This document shows positions 1 through 9,090 of a stretch of 64,000 bases of DNA, piece after piece. The position numbers and the translations under genes are program-made. The notes under the pieces are model-generated. The model saw only the letters and a program-made list of their open reading frames with translations. It was not told the origin of the DNA and searched no databases. Every line of letters starts with the position of its first letter. The first letter of the stretch is position 1. Source of the DNA: Bacillus sp. FJAT-42315 (GTDB lineage: Bacteria > Bacillota > Bacilli > Bacillales > Domibacillaceae); NCBI RefSeq assembly GCF_002797375.1, contig NZ_KZ454941.1:1753090-1817089 (forward strand), read 5' to 3'.

Positions 1-589
1 GAAACATATAGAGACGGTTCAATCCTTTGGGGTACCAGCTGTCGTGGCCATCAATCGTTTTGTGACCGATACGAAAGCAGAGATCGAATTGCTTGAACAA
101 TGGTGCCAGCAAGAAGGTGTCGAGGTCTCCTTAACAGAAGTATGGGAAAAAGGTGGAAAAGGCGGCGCTGATTTGGCGCAAAAAGTCGTGCAAACGATTC
201 AACAATCTCCTTCTCGTTTTCAGCCGTTATATGAGCTGAATCAATCATTAGAAGAAAAAATGAATGTGATTGTACAGCAAGTGTACGGTGGCAAGAGTGT
301 GGAGTTTTCTGCGAAGGCACGCAAGCAATTAAAAGAATTTGCCGAGCATGGGTGGAGCAATTTACCTGTTTGTATGGCGAAAACGCAATATTCTTTAAGT
401 GATGACCCGACAAAAATGGGAAGACCACAAGACTTTACGATCCATATCCGTGAGCTGATCCCGAAAATTGGCGCTGGTTTTATCGTTGCTCTAACAGGTG
501 ATGTCATGACGATGCCAGGATTGCCGAAGAAGCCAGCTGCGATTGCGATGGATGTCGATGCGCAAGGAAGAGCGCAGGGGTTATTTTAA
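1..589 (+). CDS. fhs: Formate-tetrahydrofolate ligase, C-terminal part (cut by window edge)
   Basis: The reading frame is open from base 2, so only the last ~195 residues of a protein that is normally ~555 residues are present; the GTG at 44 is an internal Val codon. The enzyme makes 10-formyl-THF from formate, THF and ATP in cytoplasmic one-carbon metabolism. Visible family signatures are VPAVVAINRF near the left edge, EVWEKGGKGG, the AKTQYSLSDDP segment, and the C-terminal GFIVALTGDVMTMPGLP. The end is intact (GRAQGLF then stop). A good ribosome binding site for the next gene follows at once, which suggests cotranscription. Confidence 0.95.
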   Translation, partial: KHIETVQSFGVPAVVAINRFVTDTKAEIELLEQWCQQEGVEVSLTEVWEKGGKGGADLAQKVVQTIQQSPSRFQPLYELNQSLEEKMNVIVQQVYGGKSVEFSAKARKQLKEFAEHGWSNLPVCMAKTQYSLSDDPTKMGRPQDFTIHIRELIPKIGAGFIVALTGDVMTMPGLPKKPAAIAMDVDAQGRAQGLF

Positions 590-601
590 GGAGGAATCGG
601 C

Positions 602-1093
602 TTGTTTGATCCAACGGCTTTTGACAACATTAAATTTATCGTCCAAGCCGAAGTGTATGATCGTGATTTAGCCGGACTTCTGCATATCCATGATCGCAAA
701 GATTTAGTTGATTTAGCGAGTATGCAGCGGGAGTCCTCGATCGTTTTTTCTCTTGTGGAGCAAACGGACAGGAAAGTCGCGATCAGCATTCGGTCGACGA
801 TCCATCAATTAGCAGGTGAACTCATGCAGCTACCTAAGGCTGAACCAGGTGTCTTACTCGAAGTCATTTATTCGGGTAAGGCACCTCACTTCACAGAAGA
901 AATGATGGATATACTTGATCGGCTTTGGGGCGAAGGACGTCTCGTGGAACGAAGAAACATTGAATCGGATCGACAAGAACGTATGAATGAATGGCGGCTT
1001 GACTTTCAGCGAACGATCACAGAAGATATGATCGAAGAAATGACCGATCTAGTCGGCTTTATCGTGGATACGCTACAAGCGATGAATAAATAG
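602..1093 (+). CDS. Conserved hypothetical protein, 163 aa
   Basis: The TTG start at 602 is supported by AAGGAGG about 8 nt upstream, immediately after fhs. The product is a soluble, acidic, mostly helical protein with no signal peptide, membrane segment or metal-binding cluster. I do not recognise the family and see no catalytic motif. It lies 12 bp after fhs and 40 bp before the ABC-F gene in the same direction, so it may be cotranscribed with either. Codon use matches its neighbours, which argues that it is a real gene. Confidence 0.75.
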   Translation: MFDPTAFDNIKFIVQAEVYDRDLAGLLHIHDRKDLVDLASMQRESSIVFSLVEQTDRKVAISIRSTIHQLAGELMQLPKAEPGVLLEVIYSGKAPHFTEEMMDILDRLWGEGRLVERRNIESDRQERMNEWRLDFQRTITEDMIEEMTDLVGFIVDTLQAMNK

Positions 1094-1133
1094 ATGGGCG
1101 ACATATAGAGGAACGCGGGAGTGGTAACGACGA

Positions 1134-3011
1134 ATGAGAGTGTTAACAGTAAATGAAATGACCAAAACGTACGGGGAAAAAGAGTTATTTAAGAACCTAA
1201 CGTTTTCAATTAGTGAAAAAGAGCGCATCGGGTTAATCGGTGTTAATGGAACAGGAAAATCGAGCCTGTTGAAAATTGTCGCTGGGAAAGATTTGCCTGA
1301 TAGCGGAGAGATGATTGCGCCGAATGATTATTCGATTGCTTATTTAGCCCAAGAGCCGGAAATGGACCCAGAGTTGTCTGTGATGGATCAGCTATTTTTA
1401 AGTGAGGCACCGGTCATTCAATTATTAAAAAAATATGAGCAAACGTTAAGGCAGCTAGAGCAGGAGCCGAATAATCAAGCGGTGACGGAAGAATTGTTTG
1501 AGTTGCAAAAAAGAATGGATGCGCTTGATGCGTGGGAAGCGAATACGAATGCGGAAGCGATTTTAATGAAGCTGGGCATTCATGATTTTAGCCGCAAAAT
1601 GGGCGAGCTTTCCGGTGGACAGAAAAAGCGTGTTGCGCTGGCGCAGGTGCTAATTGAAACACCGGATTTGTTAATTTTAGACGAGCCGACGAACCATCTT
1701 GATTATGAAACGATCGGCTGGCTCGAAGATTATTTAAGTAAATATGCTGGTGCTGTGTTGCTTGTTACCCATGATCGTTATTTTCTTGATCGAGTGACGA
1801 ATCGGATGTTTGAGCTAGAAGGCGGCAACATTTACACGTATAAAGGTAATTATCAAAGCTATATTGAACAAAAAGCGGAGCGCGAGGAGCAACAAGCGGC
1901 CGCTGAAGATAAACGTCGGAATTTATATCGCCGCGAGCTCGCATGGATGAGACGAGGAGCGAAAGCGCGGACGACGAAGCAAAAGGCGAGAATTGATCGC
2001 TTTGAGCAATTAGAAGGTGCACTTGGCCAAGGTCCGAAAAATGAGCAAGTCGATTTAGCTGTAAAGGGAAGCCGACTCGGCAAGCAAGTATTTGAGCTGA
2101 GAGATGTGTCGAAATCGTTTGATGGGAAAGTGATTTTACAACACTTTAATTTACTCGTGAAGCCAGGGGATCGGCTTGGTATTATCGGTAAAAACGGCAG
2201 TGGAAAATCCACGTTTATGAATTTATTAGCCGAAAAACTTCCGTTCGATCAAGGGGAAATGATCACAGGACAAACGGTGAAAATCGCTTACTATACGCAA
2301 GAGCGGACCGATATGGATGAAAAGATGCGGGTGATCGCCTACATTCGAGAGTCAGCTGAAGTGGTGACGACAAAGGATGGCGAGCAATTGTCCGCCGCTC
2401 AAATGCTCGAACGATTTTTATTTCCAATGCACGCCCATGGAACACCAATTTATAAATTATCTGGTGGAGAGAAACGCCGCCTCTATTTGTTGAAATTGTT
2501 AATGTCTCAGCCGAATGTGCTGTTACTCGATGAGCCGACGAATGATTTAGATACGGCCACGTTAACGGTTTTGGAAGATTATTTAGAGGACTTTCCAGGA
2601 GTTGTGATTACCGTGTCCCATGACCGCTATTTTCTCGATAAAACAGCGACTCAATTACTTGTGTTCGAAGGAAATGGTGTGATCGACTCGTATTATGGCT
2701 CGTATAGTGATTATCTCGACCAACAAGCTGCGCGTGAGAAGCTAGAAACTGCTCCAGTGAAAAAGGTCGTTCAAGAAAAGCCACAAGAAAAAACGAAGAA
2801 AAAATTAAGCTACAATGAGCAACGAGAATGGGATGGACTTGAAGAGAAAATGGCTCAAGTGGAAGATCGCATCGCAGAGGCCCAGCAGGAGCTTGATCAA
2901 GTAGGAAGCGACTTTGAAAAAGCACAGCGTTTAAGCGAAGAGCTAGAAGCATTAAATGAAGAATTGGAGCATTTAATTGAACGATGGAGCTATTTATCGG
3001 AATTTGTGTGA
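1134..3011 (+). CDS. yfmR: ABC-F family ribosome-associated ATPase, YfmR/Uup type
   Basis: A 625-residue cytoplasmic protein with two ABC ATPase domains and no membrane segments, the ABC-F layout. Walker A motifs are GVNGTGKSS (~residue 37) and GKNGSGKST (~360). ABC signatures LSGGQKKR and LSGGEKRR, and Walker B motifs LLILDEPTNHLD and VLLLDEPTNDLD, are all intact. The domains are joined by the charged P-site tRNA-interaction-type linker (~residues 240-310), and a C-terminal coiled coil (~560-625) follows. ABC-F proteins act on stalled ribosomes; YfmR of B. subtilis is reported to support elongation together with EF-P. Assignment to YfmR rather than another ABC-F rests on length and the C-terminal coiled coil. 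Confidence 0.88.
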   Translation: MRVLTVNEMTKTYGEKELFKNLTFSISEKERIGLIGVNGTGKSSLLKIVAGKDLPDSGEMIAPNDYSIAYLAQEPEMDPELSVMDQLFLSEAPVIQLLKKYEQTLRQLEQEPNNQAVTEELFELQKRMDALDAWEANTNAEAILMKLGIHDFSRKMGELSGGQKKRVALAQVLIETPDLLILDEPTNHLDYETIGWLEDYLSKYAGAVLLVTHDRYFLDRVTNRMFELEGGNIYTYKGNYQSYIEQKAEREEQQAAAEDKRRNLYRRELAWMRRGAKARTTKQKARIDRFEQLEGALGQGPKNEQVDLAVKGSRLGKQVFELRDVSKSFDGKVILQHFNLLVKPGDRLGIIGKNGSGKSTFMNLLAEKLPFDQGEMITGQTVKIAYYTQERTDMDEKMRVIAYIRESAEVVTTKDGEQLSAAQMLERFLFPMHAHGTPIYKLSGGEKRRLYLLKLLMSQPNVLLLDEPTNDLDTATLTVLEDYLEDFPGVVITVSHDRYFLDKTATQLLVFEGNGVIDSYYGSYSDYLDQQAAREKLETAPVKKVVQEKPQEKTKKKLSYNEQREWDGLEEKMAQVEDRIAEAQQELDQVGSDFEKAQRLSEELEALNEELEHLIERWSYLSEFV

Positions 3012-3089
3012 TGAGCAACAATTCCGATGTGAACGTTTCTTCTATGTTACAATGACAGCAACGACTCAACAGGAAAGGAGAAACGTAAA

Positions 3090-4226
3090 TTGAAAATTAT
3101 TAAAATCGAGCCCACGCCTAGCCCGAATACAATGAAAGTATTGTTAGACGAGGAGCTTCCGGCGGGCAAAAGTAATAATTATAAAGCGGCACAAGCGGAA
3201 GAAGTATCCGAGCCACTGCGATCACTACTAAAGATCGAAGGCGTTAAAGGAATTTACCATGTTGCCGATTTTCTTGCCGTAGAGCGAAACGGGAAATATG
3301 ATTGGCAAATGATTTTGCCGCAAGTTCGCCAAGTGTTTGGCGAAGCGACAGGGGCGGAGGCTGCCAATGCTTCGATGGACGAGGCGTTTGGTGAAGTGCG
3401 AGCGGCTATTCAAGTGTTTAAAGGTATTCCGATTCAGTTGAAATTAACGTCAGCGACTGAAGAAAAGCGCTTTGCGTTGCCGGATGAGTTTTTACAAGCG
3501 TTTCAACAGGCGCAGTCCGGCGACGATAATTACGTATTGCAAAGAAAGTGGCAGGATTTCGGCGTTCGTTACGGGGACTTAGAGGAAACTGGCAAAGAAA
3601 CAGTGGAGGAGCTGATCGCTGCTTATCCGAAAGAAAGGCTGTCTGCTTTAGCAGAAAGCGGTGCGAGCGGTCAGCTCGTTGAGAAACGTCCACAAGTGAA
3701 GCTGACGGAAGCGATGTGGCAAGCGGAAGGAGATTGGCGGAAGCGGTATGAATGGCTAGAAGGCCTAGCTGATCCGACGCTTGAAGATCTTCCTGTATTA
3801 ACGCTGGCACTAGCAGATAGCAAACCGGCTATTCGTCGACTCGCGGTAGTTTATATCGGTATGATTGAGGATGTTCAAGTATTACCATTATTGACTCAAG
3901 CGTTGAAGGATTCCACAGTGACCGTTCGCCGCACAGCTGGTGATTGCTTGTCCGATTTAGGATTTAAAGAAGCGATTCCGACGATGTGTGAGGCGCTTAA
4001 CGATAAAAGCAAAATCGTTCGTTGGCGAGCGGCGATGTTTTTATACGAGGTGGGCGATGAAACGGCATTACCTGCTTTAAAAGCGGTTGTCGATGATCCA
4101 GAGTTTGAAGTGCAAATGCAAGTGAAAATGGCCATCGAACGAATTGAAGGTGGCGAGGAAGCGAAAGGCTCGGTGTGGAAACAAATGACCGAAGCCCGAG
4201 CTAAGAATGAGGAGGAAACAAAATGA
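3090..4226 (+). CDS. ypgR: Conserved virulence factor C-like protein (YpgR): Nfu-N-like plus HEAT repeats
   Basis: TTG start at 3090 with GGAAAGGAG upstream; 378 residues. Residues ~1-90 resemble the Nfu N-terminal domain (the PTPSPNTMK signature, then EGVKGIYHVADFLAVER). Residues ~215-350 form PBS-lyase/HEAT-like helical repeats (for example VLPLLTQALKDSTVTVRRTAGDCLSDLG). This is the layout of B. subtilis YpgR and the staphylococcal 'conserved virulence factor C' group, whose molecular role is not established. The gene overlaps the following bacilliredoxin gene by ATGA, so translation is probably coupled, which hints at a shared role in thiol or metal homeostasis (inference). Confidence 0.85.
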   Translation: MKIIKIEPTPSPNTMKVLLDEELPAGKSNNYKAAQAEEVSEPLRSLLKIEGVKGIYHVADFLAVERNGKYDWQMILPQVRQVFGEATGAEAANASMDEAFGEVRAAIQVFKGIPIQLKLTSATEEKRFALPDEFLQAFQQAQSGDDNYVLQRKWQDFGVRYGDLEETGKETVEELIAAYPKERLSALAESGASGQLVEKRPQVKLTEAMWQAEGDWRKRYEWLEGLADPTLEDLPVLTLALADSKPAIRRLAVVYIGMIEDVQVLPLLTQALKDSTVTVRRTAGDCLSDLGFKEAIPTMCEALNDKSKIVRWRAAMFLYEVGDETALPALKAVVDDPEFEVQMQVKMAIERIEGGEEAKGSVWKQMTEARAKNEEETK

Positions 4227-4657
4227 CAAATGCTTATGAAGAATATATGCGCCAAATGGTATTACCGATGCGTGCTGAATTAACGAATGCAGGCTTTAAA
4301 GAGCTGAAAACAGCCGAGGAAGTAACGGAATTTATGGAACAGGTAGAAGGAACAACGTTAGTCGTTGTCAATTCTGTCTGTGGCTGTGCGGCCGGTCTTG
4401 CTCGACCAGCGGCTACGCAAGCATCGATGCATGATGCGGCACCTGATCATTTCGTGACGGTATTTGCTGGACAAGATAAGGAAGCGACGGCGCAAATGCG
4501 CACGTATTTTGATGGATATGAGCCATCGTCACCTTCTATGGCCGTATTAAAAGGAAAAGAAGTGGTACACTTCATTCCGCGTGAGCAAATTGAAGGACAA
4601 GATATTGGTTCGATCATGACGAATTTAACGACGGCTTTTGAGCAATATTGTAAATAA
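4223..4657 (+). CDS. brxA: Bacilliredoxin BrxA (YphP family)
   Basis: A 144-residue cytosolic protein with the family-defining Cys-Gly-Cys motif at residues 53-55 (NSVCGCAAG), followed by ARPA and a C-terminal FDGYEPSSPSMAVL segment typical of the YphP/YqiW family. Bacilliredoxins remove bacillithiol from mixed disulfides on proteins after oxidative stress. The start codon overlaps the stop of ypgR (ATGA), with GAGGAGG upstream. A strong terminator follows, so this is the last gene of its operon. Confidence 0.95.
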   Translation: MTNAYEEYMRQMVLPMRAELTNAGFKELKTAEEVTEFMEQVEGTTLVVVNSVCGCAAGLARPAATQASMHDAAPDHFVTVFAGQDKEATAQMRTYFDGYEPSSPSMAVLKGKEVVHFIPREQIEGQDIGSIMTNLTTAFEQYCK

Positions 4658-4662
4658 GAGAG

Positions 4663-4690
4663 AAGGATGTCGCGAGCGACATCCTTTTTA
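4663..4690 (+). terminator. Rho-independent terminator after brxA
   Basis: Perfect inverted repeat AAGGATGTCGC / GCGACATCCTT with a 2-3 nt loop, followed by TTTTTA. Confidence 0.9.
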
Positions 4691-4700
4691 TCCCGCATTA

Positions 4701-4829
4701 ACGGGCAGTAAGACCCCTACCTCAAAATTCAGTGAAAGCAAAGAAGTTAGGTAGGGGATCAACTGCCCGTAAACGCCCGATTGGTTCAACTAATAATCAG
4801 TGGGGGATGGAAGAAAACCCCCACTGATT
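4701..4829. repeat. Highly structured non-coding element, possibly IS200/IS605-derived (MITE or orphan omega-RNA)
   Basis: ACGGGCAGT (4701-4709) pairs with ACTGCCCGT (4762-4770). Nested inside, CCCCTACCT (4714-4722) pairs with AGGTAGGGG (4749-4757), with a symmetric AAGA/ATCA internal loop. A single-stranded segment ending GGTTCAAC (4783-4790) follows, then a perfect 12-bp hairpin AATCAGTGGGGG / CCCCCACTGATT (4795-4829) without a U-tract. There is no open reading frame. Nested stems followed by a short single strand ending in TTCAAC resemble the right ends of IS200/IS605-group elements, where the tnpB guide RNA ends. I see no transposase beside it. The family assignment is inference; the folding is directly visible. 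Confidence 0.55.
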
Positions 4830-4873
4830 AAAGTTTCACTTTATAGGCATTTATTTGTTAGTGAGGAAAAAAG

Positions 4874-5653
4874 ATGATTATTTCAACCGCAAGTAGAGTG
4901 AATACGCCATTAGAACAAAAGGCAAAGCAAGCGGCCAAGGAGCTAGGGTTTCCGTATGTTGCTAGACGAAAGCGTTCCGTTGCTGATTTGCAAAAGCAGT
5001 ATGAATCCGACTGCTTAATTGTGAAGAGGGAACGGTTAGAGCTCTATCCGCTTCATGAAAGCGAGCCTTTCTTCTTTCATCCGAATTCCGCTTCCTTTCG
5101 CGTGAAGCGGCTCATGCGTGGAGAAGAAGATCCGTTTGTGTCGGCGGCTAAACTTGAATCAGGAATGTCCGTGTTAGACTGCACGCTTGGACTGGCTTCT
5201 GATAGCATTGTTGCGAGCTTTGTAACCGGTCCAACAGGTCAAGTGACAGGGATTGAAGGCAACCCGGTACTTGGTTACATCGTGAAGCTGGGATTAAAGG
5301 AATGGCAGGCACCGCTGCCGGAGTTACAGGCCGCGATGGAGAAAATTGAAGTGCAGCTAGGCCGTTATCAACAACTGTTATCGACGTTTGCCGATCGCTC
5401 CTTTGATGTCGTGTATTTTGATCCGATGTTTACGGAAACGGTCGAGGCGTCAGAAGGGATCGCTGGATTGCGGCATTTTGCCATTTATGATGAGCTCGAG
5501 AAAGAGACGCTTGAACAAGCGATGAGAGTGGCGAAACAGCGGGTCGTGTTAAAGGATCATTTTCGCTCGGATCGGTTCGAGCGTCTTGGATTCGAACAGC
5601 ATATTCGCAAAACATCCGCGTTTCACTTTGGGACGATTGAAGTCTTATGTTAA
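4874..5653 (+). CDS. ypiP: Putative SAM-dependent methyltransferase, YpiP/RsmJ-like
   Basis: 259 residues, ATG start with GTGAGGA upstream. The Rossmann motif I region is VLDCTLGLASDSIVAS (~residue 95-110), followed by GIEGNPVLG, and a motif IV-like VVYFDPMF (~178). The layout matches class I methyltransferases related to 16S rRNA G1516 methyltransferase RsmJ. B. subtilis YpiP lies in the same chromosomal neighbourhood as brxA (yphP). The substrate is not known; nucleic acid is likely from the DPMF motif. It stands between the structured element and thyA and has its own ribosome binding site. Confidence 0.75.
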   Translation: MIISTASRVNTPLEQKAKQAAKELGFPYVARRKRSVADLQKQYESDCLIVKRERLELYPLHESEPFFFHPNSASFRVKRLMRGEEDPFVSAAKLESGMSVLDCTLGLASDSIVASFVTGPTGQVTGIEGNPVLGYIVKLGLKEWQAPLPELQAAMEKIEVQLGRYQQLLSTFADRSFDVVYFDPMFTETVEASEGIAGLRHFAIYDELEKETLEQAMRVAKQRVVLKDHFRSDRFERLGFEQHIRKTSAFHFGTIEVLC

Positions 5654-5687
5654 GATAAGTAGCGTATGAAATAAGGAGTCGATCAAC

Positions 5688-6644
5688 ATGAGTCAAAATG
5701 AACAACAATATTTAAACCTTTGCCGCCATATTTTGCGTGAAGGTGTGAGAAAAGAGGATCGCACCGGAACAGGAACGATCTCTGTATTCGGGCATCAAAT
5801 GCGCTTTAATTTGCAAGAAGGGTTTCCGTTACTGACAACGAAACGCATTCCTTTTCGTTTAATTGTCAGTGAGCTTTTATGGTTTATGAAGGGCGATACG
5901 AACATTCGTTATTTATTGCAGCATAATAATAATATTTGGAATGAATGGGCCTTTAAAAATTGGGTCGAAAGTGCAGACTATCATGGGCCAGATATGACCA
6001 ATTTTGGTTTGCGAGCGTTAGAAGATGAGGCATTCAAACAAGAATATGAACAGCAAATGGCACTATTTAAAGAAAAAGTGTTAACGGACGATGGCTTTTC
6101 TGCCAACTATGGCAAACTGGGCGATGTGTACGGTAGCCAATGGCGTGCGTGGAAGACAACACAAGGAGAGACGATTGATCAGCTCCAAGATGTGATTGAA
6201 ATGATTAAGAACAATCCTGATTCTCGCCGCATGCTTGTGTCTGCTTGGAATCCAGAGGATATTCCTTCCATGGCTTTGCCACCATGTCATACGATGTTTC
6301 AATTTTACGTTGCAGAAGGCAAGCTATCTTGTCAATTGTATCAGCGTTCTGGCGATGTCTTTTTAGGCGTGCCATTCAATATTGCTAGCTACGCTTTACT
6401 CACTTGCTTAATTGCTCATGAATGCGGACTAGAGCCAGGTGAATTCGTTCATACGATTGGTGATGCTCATATTTACGTCAATCATTTGGAGCAAGTCGAG
6501 ACACAGTTGCAGCGTGAGCCAAAAACGCTTCCGATATTAGTGTTAAATAAAGAGAAAATGAATGTCTTTGATTTTGATATGGAAGATATCACAGTGGAAG
6601 GCTATGAGCCACATCCGGCGATTAAAGCACCAGTAGCGGTGTAA
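5688..6644 (+). CDS. thyA: Thymidylate synthase (long ThyA form)
   Basis: 318 residues, start with AAGGAG upstream. Converts dUMP and methylene-THF to dTMP and DHF. The catalytic cysteine is Cys200 in [12 protein letters not shown]. Other signatures are EDRTGTGT near the N terminus, the nucleotide-binding [19 protein letters not shown] segment, and the C-terminal APVAV. It carries the ~50-residue insertion (residues ~90-140) found in L. casei and S. aureus ThyA but absent from the short E. coli type. It is followed by dfrA, which recycles the DHF produced, a classical pairing. Confidence 0.97.
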   Translation: MSQNEQQYLNLCRHILREGVRKEDRTGTGTISVFGHQMRFNLQEGFPLLTTKRIPFRLIVSELLWFMKGDTNIRYLLQHNNNIWNEWAFKNWVESADYHGPDMTNFGLRALEDEAFKQEYEQQMALFKEKVLTDDGFSANYGKLGDVYGSQWRAWKTTQGETIDQLQDVIEMIKNNPDSRRMLVSAWNPEDIPSMALPPCHTMFQFYVAEGKLSCQLYQRSGDVFLGVPFNIASYALLTCLIAHECGLEPGEFVHTIGDAHIYVNHLEQVETQLQREPKTLPILVLNKEKMNVFDFDMEDITVEGYEPHPAIKAPVAV

Positions 6645-6665
6645 ATAAAGGAAAGAAGTGATTTG

Positions 6666-7154
6666 ATGATTTCATTTATTTGGGCGATGGATCAAAACGG
6701 TGTTATCGGCAAAAACAATCAATTGCCTTGGCGACTGCCGGAGGATTTGAAGTTTTTTAAAGAAACGACGATGGGTCATCCGATTGTGATGGGGAGAAAG
6801 ACATTTGAATCGATCGGCAAGCCGTTGCCGGGGCGAGAAAATGTGATTTTAACTCGCGACCAAAGTTATGAAGCAGACGGCTGTACCGTTGTTTATTCCG
6901 TGGACGAGTTAGTCGAGAAAGCGGAAAAAGAAGAGCAGTTATTTATTACGGGTGGAGCGGAAATTTTTCGCTTAATGCTCCCATTTGTGGATCGTTTGTA
7001 TGTGACGGTCATTGAGGAGTCATTTGACGGAGATACTCATTTCCCGAAAGAGCTGGACTGGGATGAATGGGAGCTGGTTTCTGCTACACCAGGGCTTAAA
7101 AATGAGAAAAACCCTTATGACTATCAGTTTCGCATATACGAAAAGAAGAAATAG
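6666..7154 (+). CDS. dfrA: Dihydrofolate reductase
   Basis: Reduces DHF to THF with NADPH, closing the cycle with the adjacent thyA. At 162 residues it has the usual length. Visible motifs are WAMDQNGVIGKNNQLPW (substrate/M20 loop region), the catalytic acidic residue in LPEDLKFFK, GRKTFESIG, and ITGGAEIF. I take the ATG at 6666 as the start; a TTG one codon upstream is also possible. The ribosome binding site GGAAAGAAG lies ahead of it. A terminator overlaps its 3' end. Confidence 0.96.
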   Translation: MISFIWAMDQNGVIGKNNQLPWRLPEDLKFFKETTMGHPIVMGRKTFESIGKPLPGRENVILTRDQSYEADGCTVVYSVDELVEKAEKEEQLFITGGAEIFRLMLPFVDRLYVTVIEESFDGDTHFPKELDWDEWELVSATPGLKNEKNPYDYQFRIYEKKK

Positions 7155-7178
7155 CAGGTGATCTCTGCTATTTTCTTT
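7149..7178 (+). terminator. Terminator after thyA-dfrA
   Basis: AATAGCAG / CTGCTATT hairpin with a 6-nt loop overlapping the dfrA stop codon, then TTTCTTTCTGTTTTT. Confidence 0.8.
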
Positions 7179-7198
7179 CTGTTTTTAGGAGGAGAAAC

Positions 7199-7927
7199 AT
7201 GTTTCGCTTACTATATTTTGTCTTATTTTTAGTCGTGACGTTAATTGGGAGTTTGCCCACATTGCGAAAAAATAAAAAAATGAATAAGGAGCTGACTGTT
7301 GCCGAGCGTGATCAACAAGCGCATCAGCTACCGAAACGATGGGCGAGATCGGTTGTGAAATCGACCGGTTCAACTGTTGATATTAAAGGGCAGGAACATA
7401 TTCCGAATGGCCCTGTGCTTTTCATTTGTAATCATGAAGGTGACTTTGATGTGCCGGCTTTACTTGGACATATTGAGAAGCCGTTTGGGTTTATTTCCAA
7501 AGTGGAAGTGAAGAAAGTGCCAGTCGTGCGCGATTGGATGGATGTGATCGGTTGCATTTACATTAATCGTAACAATCGCCGTGACGCGGTGAAAATGCTT
7601 CGTGATGGAGCAGGAAAACTAAAAAAGGGTCATTCGCTATTGATTTTCCCTGAAGGAACGAGAAGCTTAGGTGGAGAAATGAAGCCCTTTAAATCAGGCG
7701 GTTTTCGGATCGCTAAGGATGCGAACGTACCGATCGTTCCAATAGCGATTACAGGAACATCCGACATGTTTGAGAAGAATAACCGCAAAAAAGTAACATC
7801 TGGTCATATACAAATAGAGATTTTACCAGCGATTTCTTTTGATATATTTGAAGAATACGAGTTGAAAGATGTAGCGGAAATGGTGCAGGAGAAGATTCAA
7901 AGTGCGTTACATCAAATGAATACATAA
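7199..7927 (+). CDS. 1-acyl-sn-glycerol-3-phosphate acyltransferase (PlsC family, YpkP-like)
   Basis: 242 residues, ATG with TAGGAGGAG upstream. An N-terminal hydrophobic segment (residues ~3-20) anchors it to the membrane. The acyltransferase signature HX4D is present in CNHEGDFDVP, and the second block is FPEGTRSLGG; IYINRNNRRDA and the VPIVPIAITG block are also family features. It acylates lysophosphatidate in phospholipid synthesis. B. subtilis has a similar gene (ypkP) after dfrA, so the order is conserved. Confidence 0.88.
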   Translation: MFRLLYFVLFLVVTLIGSLPTLRKNKKMNKELTVAERDQQAHQLPKRWARSVVKSTGSTVDIKGQEHIPNGPVLFICNHEGDFDVPALLGHIEKPFGFISKVEVKKVPVVRDWMDVIGCIYINRNNRRDAVKMLRDGAGKLKKGHSLLIFPEGTRSLGGEMKPFKSGGFRIAKDANVPIVPIAITGTSDMFEKNNRKKVTSGHIQIEILPAISFDIFEEYELKDVAEMVQEKIQSALHQMNT

Positions 7928-7989
7928 CGGGCGGAGCTGCAGATAAGTGGCTCCTTTTGTTTTTAATAAAAATAATTTTCTGAAAATCC

Positions 7990-8018
7990 TTGCTTTTCTG
8001 TTATTAGTATCGCATAAT
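7990..8018 (+). promoter_or_regulatory. Sigma-A promoter of the TrpXYZ-type transporter operon
   Basis: TTGCTT (7990-7995), 17-nt spacer, CATAAT (8013-8018), about 65 bp before the chosen start of the binding-protein gene. No riboswitch or T-box fold is apparent in the short leader. Confidence 0.5.
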
Positions 8019-8083
8019 AATATTAATTATTTTAATGGATTACAGCGGTAAACCAAGTTAGTGAAATGTTAGGGGGAGTCATT

Positions 8084-9085
8084 GTGAAAAAGTGGGTAAA
8101 AGGAATGGCAGCGATCGGCATGACGAGCATGCTTATGCTAGCAGGCTGCGGCAATAGCGGCGAAGAAGAGAAAAAAGAAGAAGCAGGTCCCGCAAAGGAA
8201 GATACAGTCAAAATCGGGGTTACTCAAATTGTTGAGCATCCGTCATTAGACAATGCGTACAAAGGGTTTCAACAAGCGCTAGAAGATGCGGGCATTGAAG
8301 CCGATTATGATGTGCAAATCGCTCAAGGGGATCAAAATAATAACCAGACGATCGCTAATAACTTTGTTAGTGATAAGGTCGACTTAATTTTTGCGAACTC
8401 CACACCGAGTGCAGCAAGTGCATTAAATGCTACAAAGGAGATTCCAATTGTCTTTACTTCGGTGACAGATGCCGTCGCTGGTGGCTTAGTGAAAGACCTG
8501 AACAATCCTGGTGGAAATATTACCGGAACGACAGATCTTCACCCAGAGGCGATTCCGAAAACGATTGAATTTATGGCGAAGGAATTTGATGGGAAAAACG
8601 TCGGTGTCATTTACAATGCCGGGGAGCAAAACTCTGTCGCTCAAGTAGAAGCGGTAGAAAAAGTGATGAAGGAAAATGGATTGAAGCTTGTTCCGGTGAC
8701 GGTGTCGACATCTTCTGAAGTGAAGCAAGCAGCAGAATCGCTCGTCGGGAAGGCTGATATGATCTATATCGTCACAGATAACACAGTCGTATCTGCGTTA
8801 GAATCAGTCATTCAAGTAGCCAATAAAGAGGATATTCCGATGTTTGTCGGTGAGCTTGATTCTGTAAAACGTGGAGGATTTGCGGCATTTGGCTTTGAAT
8901 TTTATGACATTGGCTATGAAGCTGGTCAAATGGCCGTACAAATTTTGAAAGAGGGCAAGAAACCAGGTGATTTACCGGTTCAGCCACCGCAAAACTTGAA
9001 GTTACTGATTAACGAAAAAGCGGCAAAAGAAATGAACATTGAAATAAAAGAAGAATGGAAAGAACAAGCGGAATTTGTGAAGTGA
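8084..9085 (+). CDS. ABC transporter substrate-binding lipoprotein (TrpX-like family)
   Basis: I place the start at the GTG at 8084 because AGGGGGAG precedes it; an ATG at 8066 would extend it by six residues. The product (333 residues) has a lipoprotein signal peptide with lipobox LAGC. The mature part matches the ABC_sub_bind family (VKIGVTQIVEHPSLDNA..., PIVFTSVTDAVAGGLV, GKNVGVIYN, FVGELDSVKRGGFAAFGF). In Firmicutes this family goes with permease and ATPase genes as here, with tryptophan or tyrosine as the predicted ligand for several members. The ligand here is not proved. A terminator separates it from the permease gene. Confidence 0.88.
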   Translation: MKKWVKGMAAIGMTSMLMLAGCGNSGEEEKKEEAGPAKEDTVKIGVTQIVEHPSLDNAYKGFQQALEDAGIEADYDVQIAQGDQNNNQTIANNFVSDKVDLIFANSTPSAASALNATKEIPIVFTSVTDAVAGGLVKDLNNPGGNITGTTDLHPEAIPKTIEFMAKEFDGKNVGVIYNAGEQNSVAQVEAVEKVMKENGLKLVPVTVSTSSEVKQAAESLVGKADMIYIVTDNTVVSALESVIQVANKEDIPMFVGELDSVKRGGFAAFGFEFYDIGYEAGQMAVQILKEGKKPGDLPVQPPQNLKLLINEKAAKEMNIEIKEEWKEQAEFVK

Positions 9086-9090
9086 TGGAA

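Noticed and set aside
4795-4829. Rho-independent terminator
   Set aside because: Strong hairpin but no U-tract; it forms part of the larger structured element.
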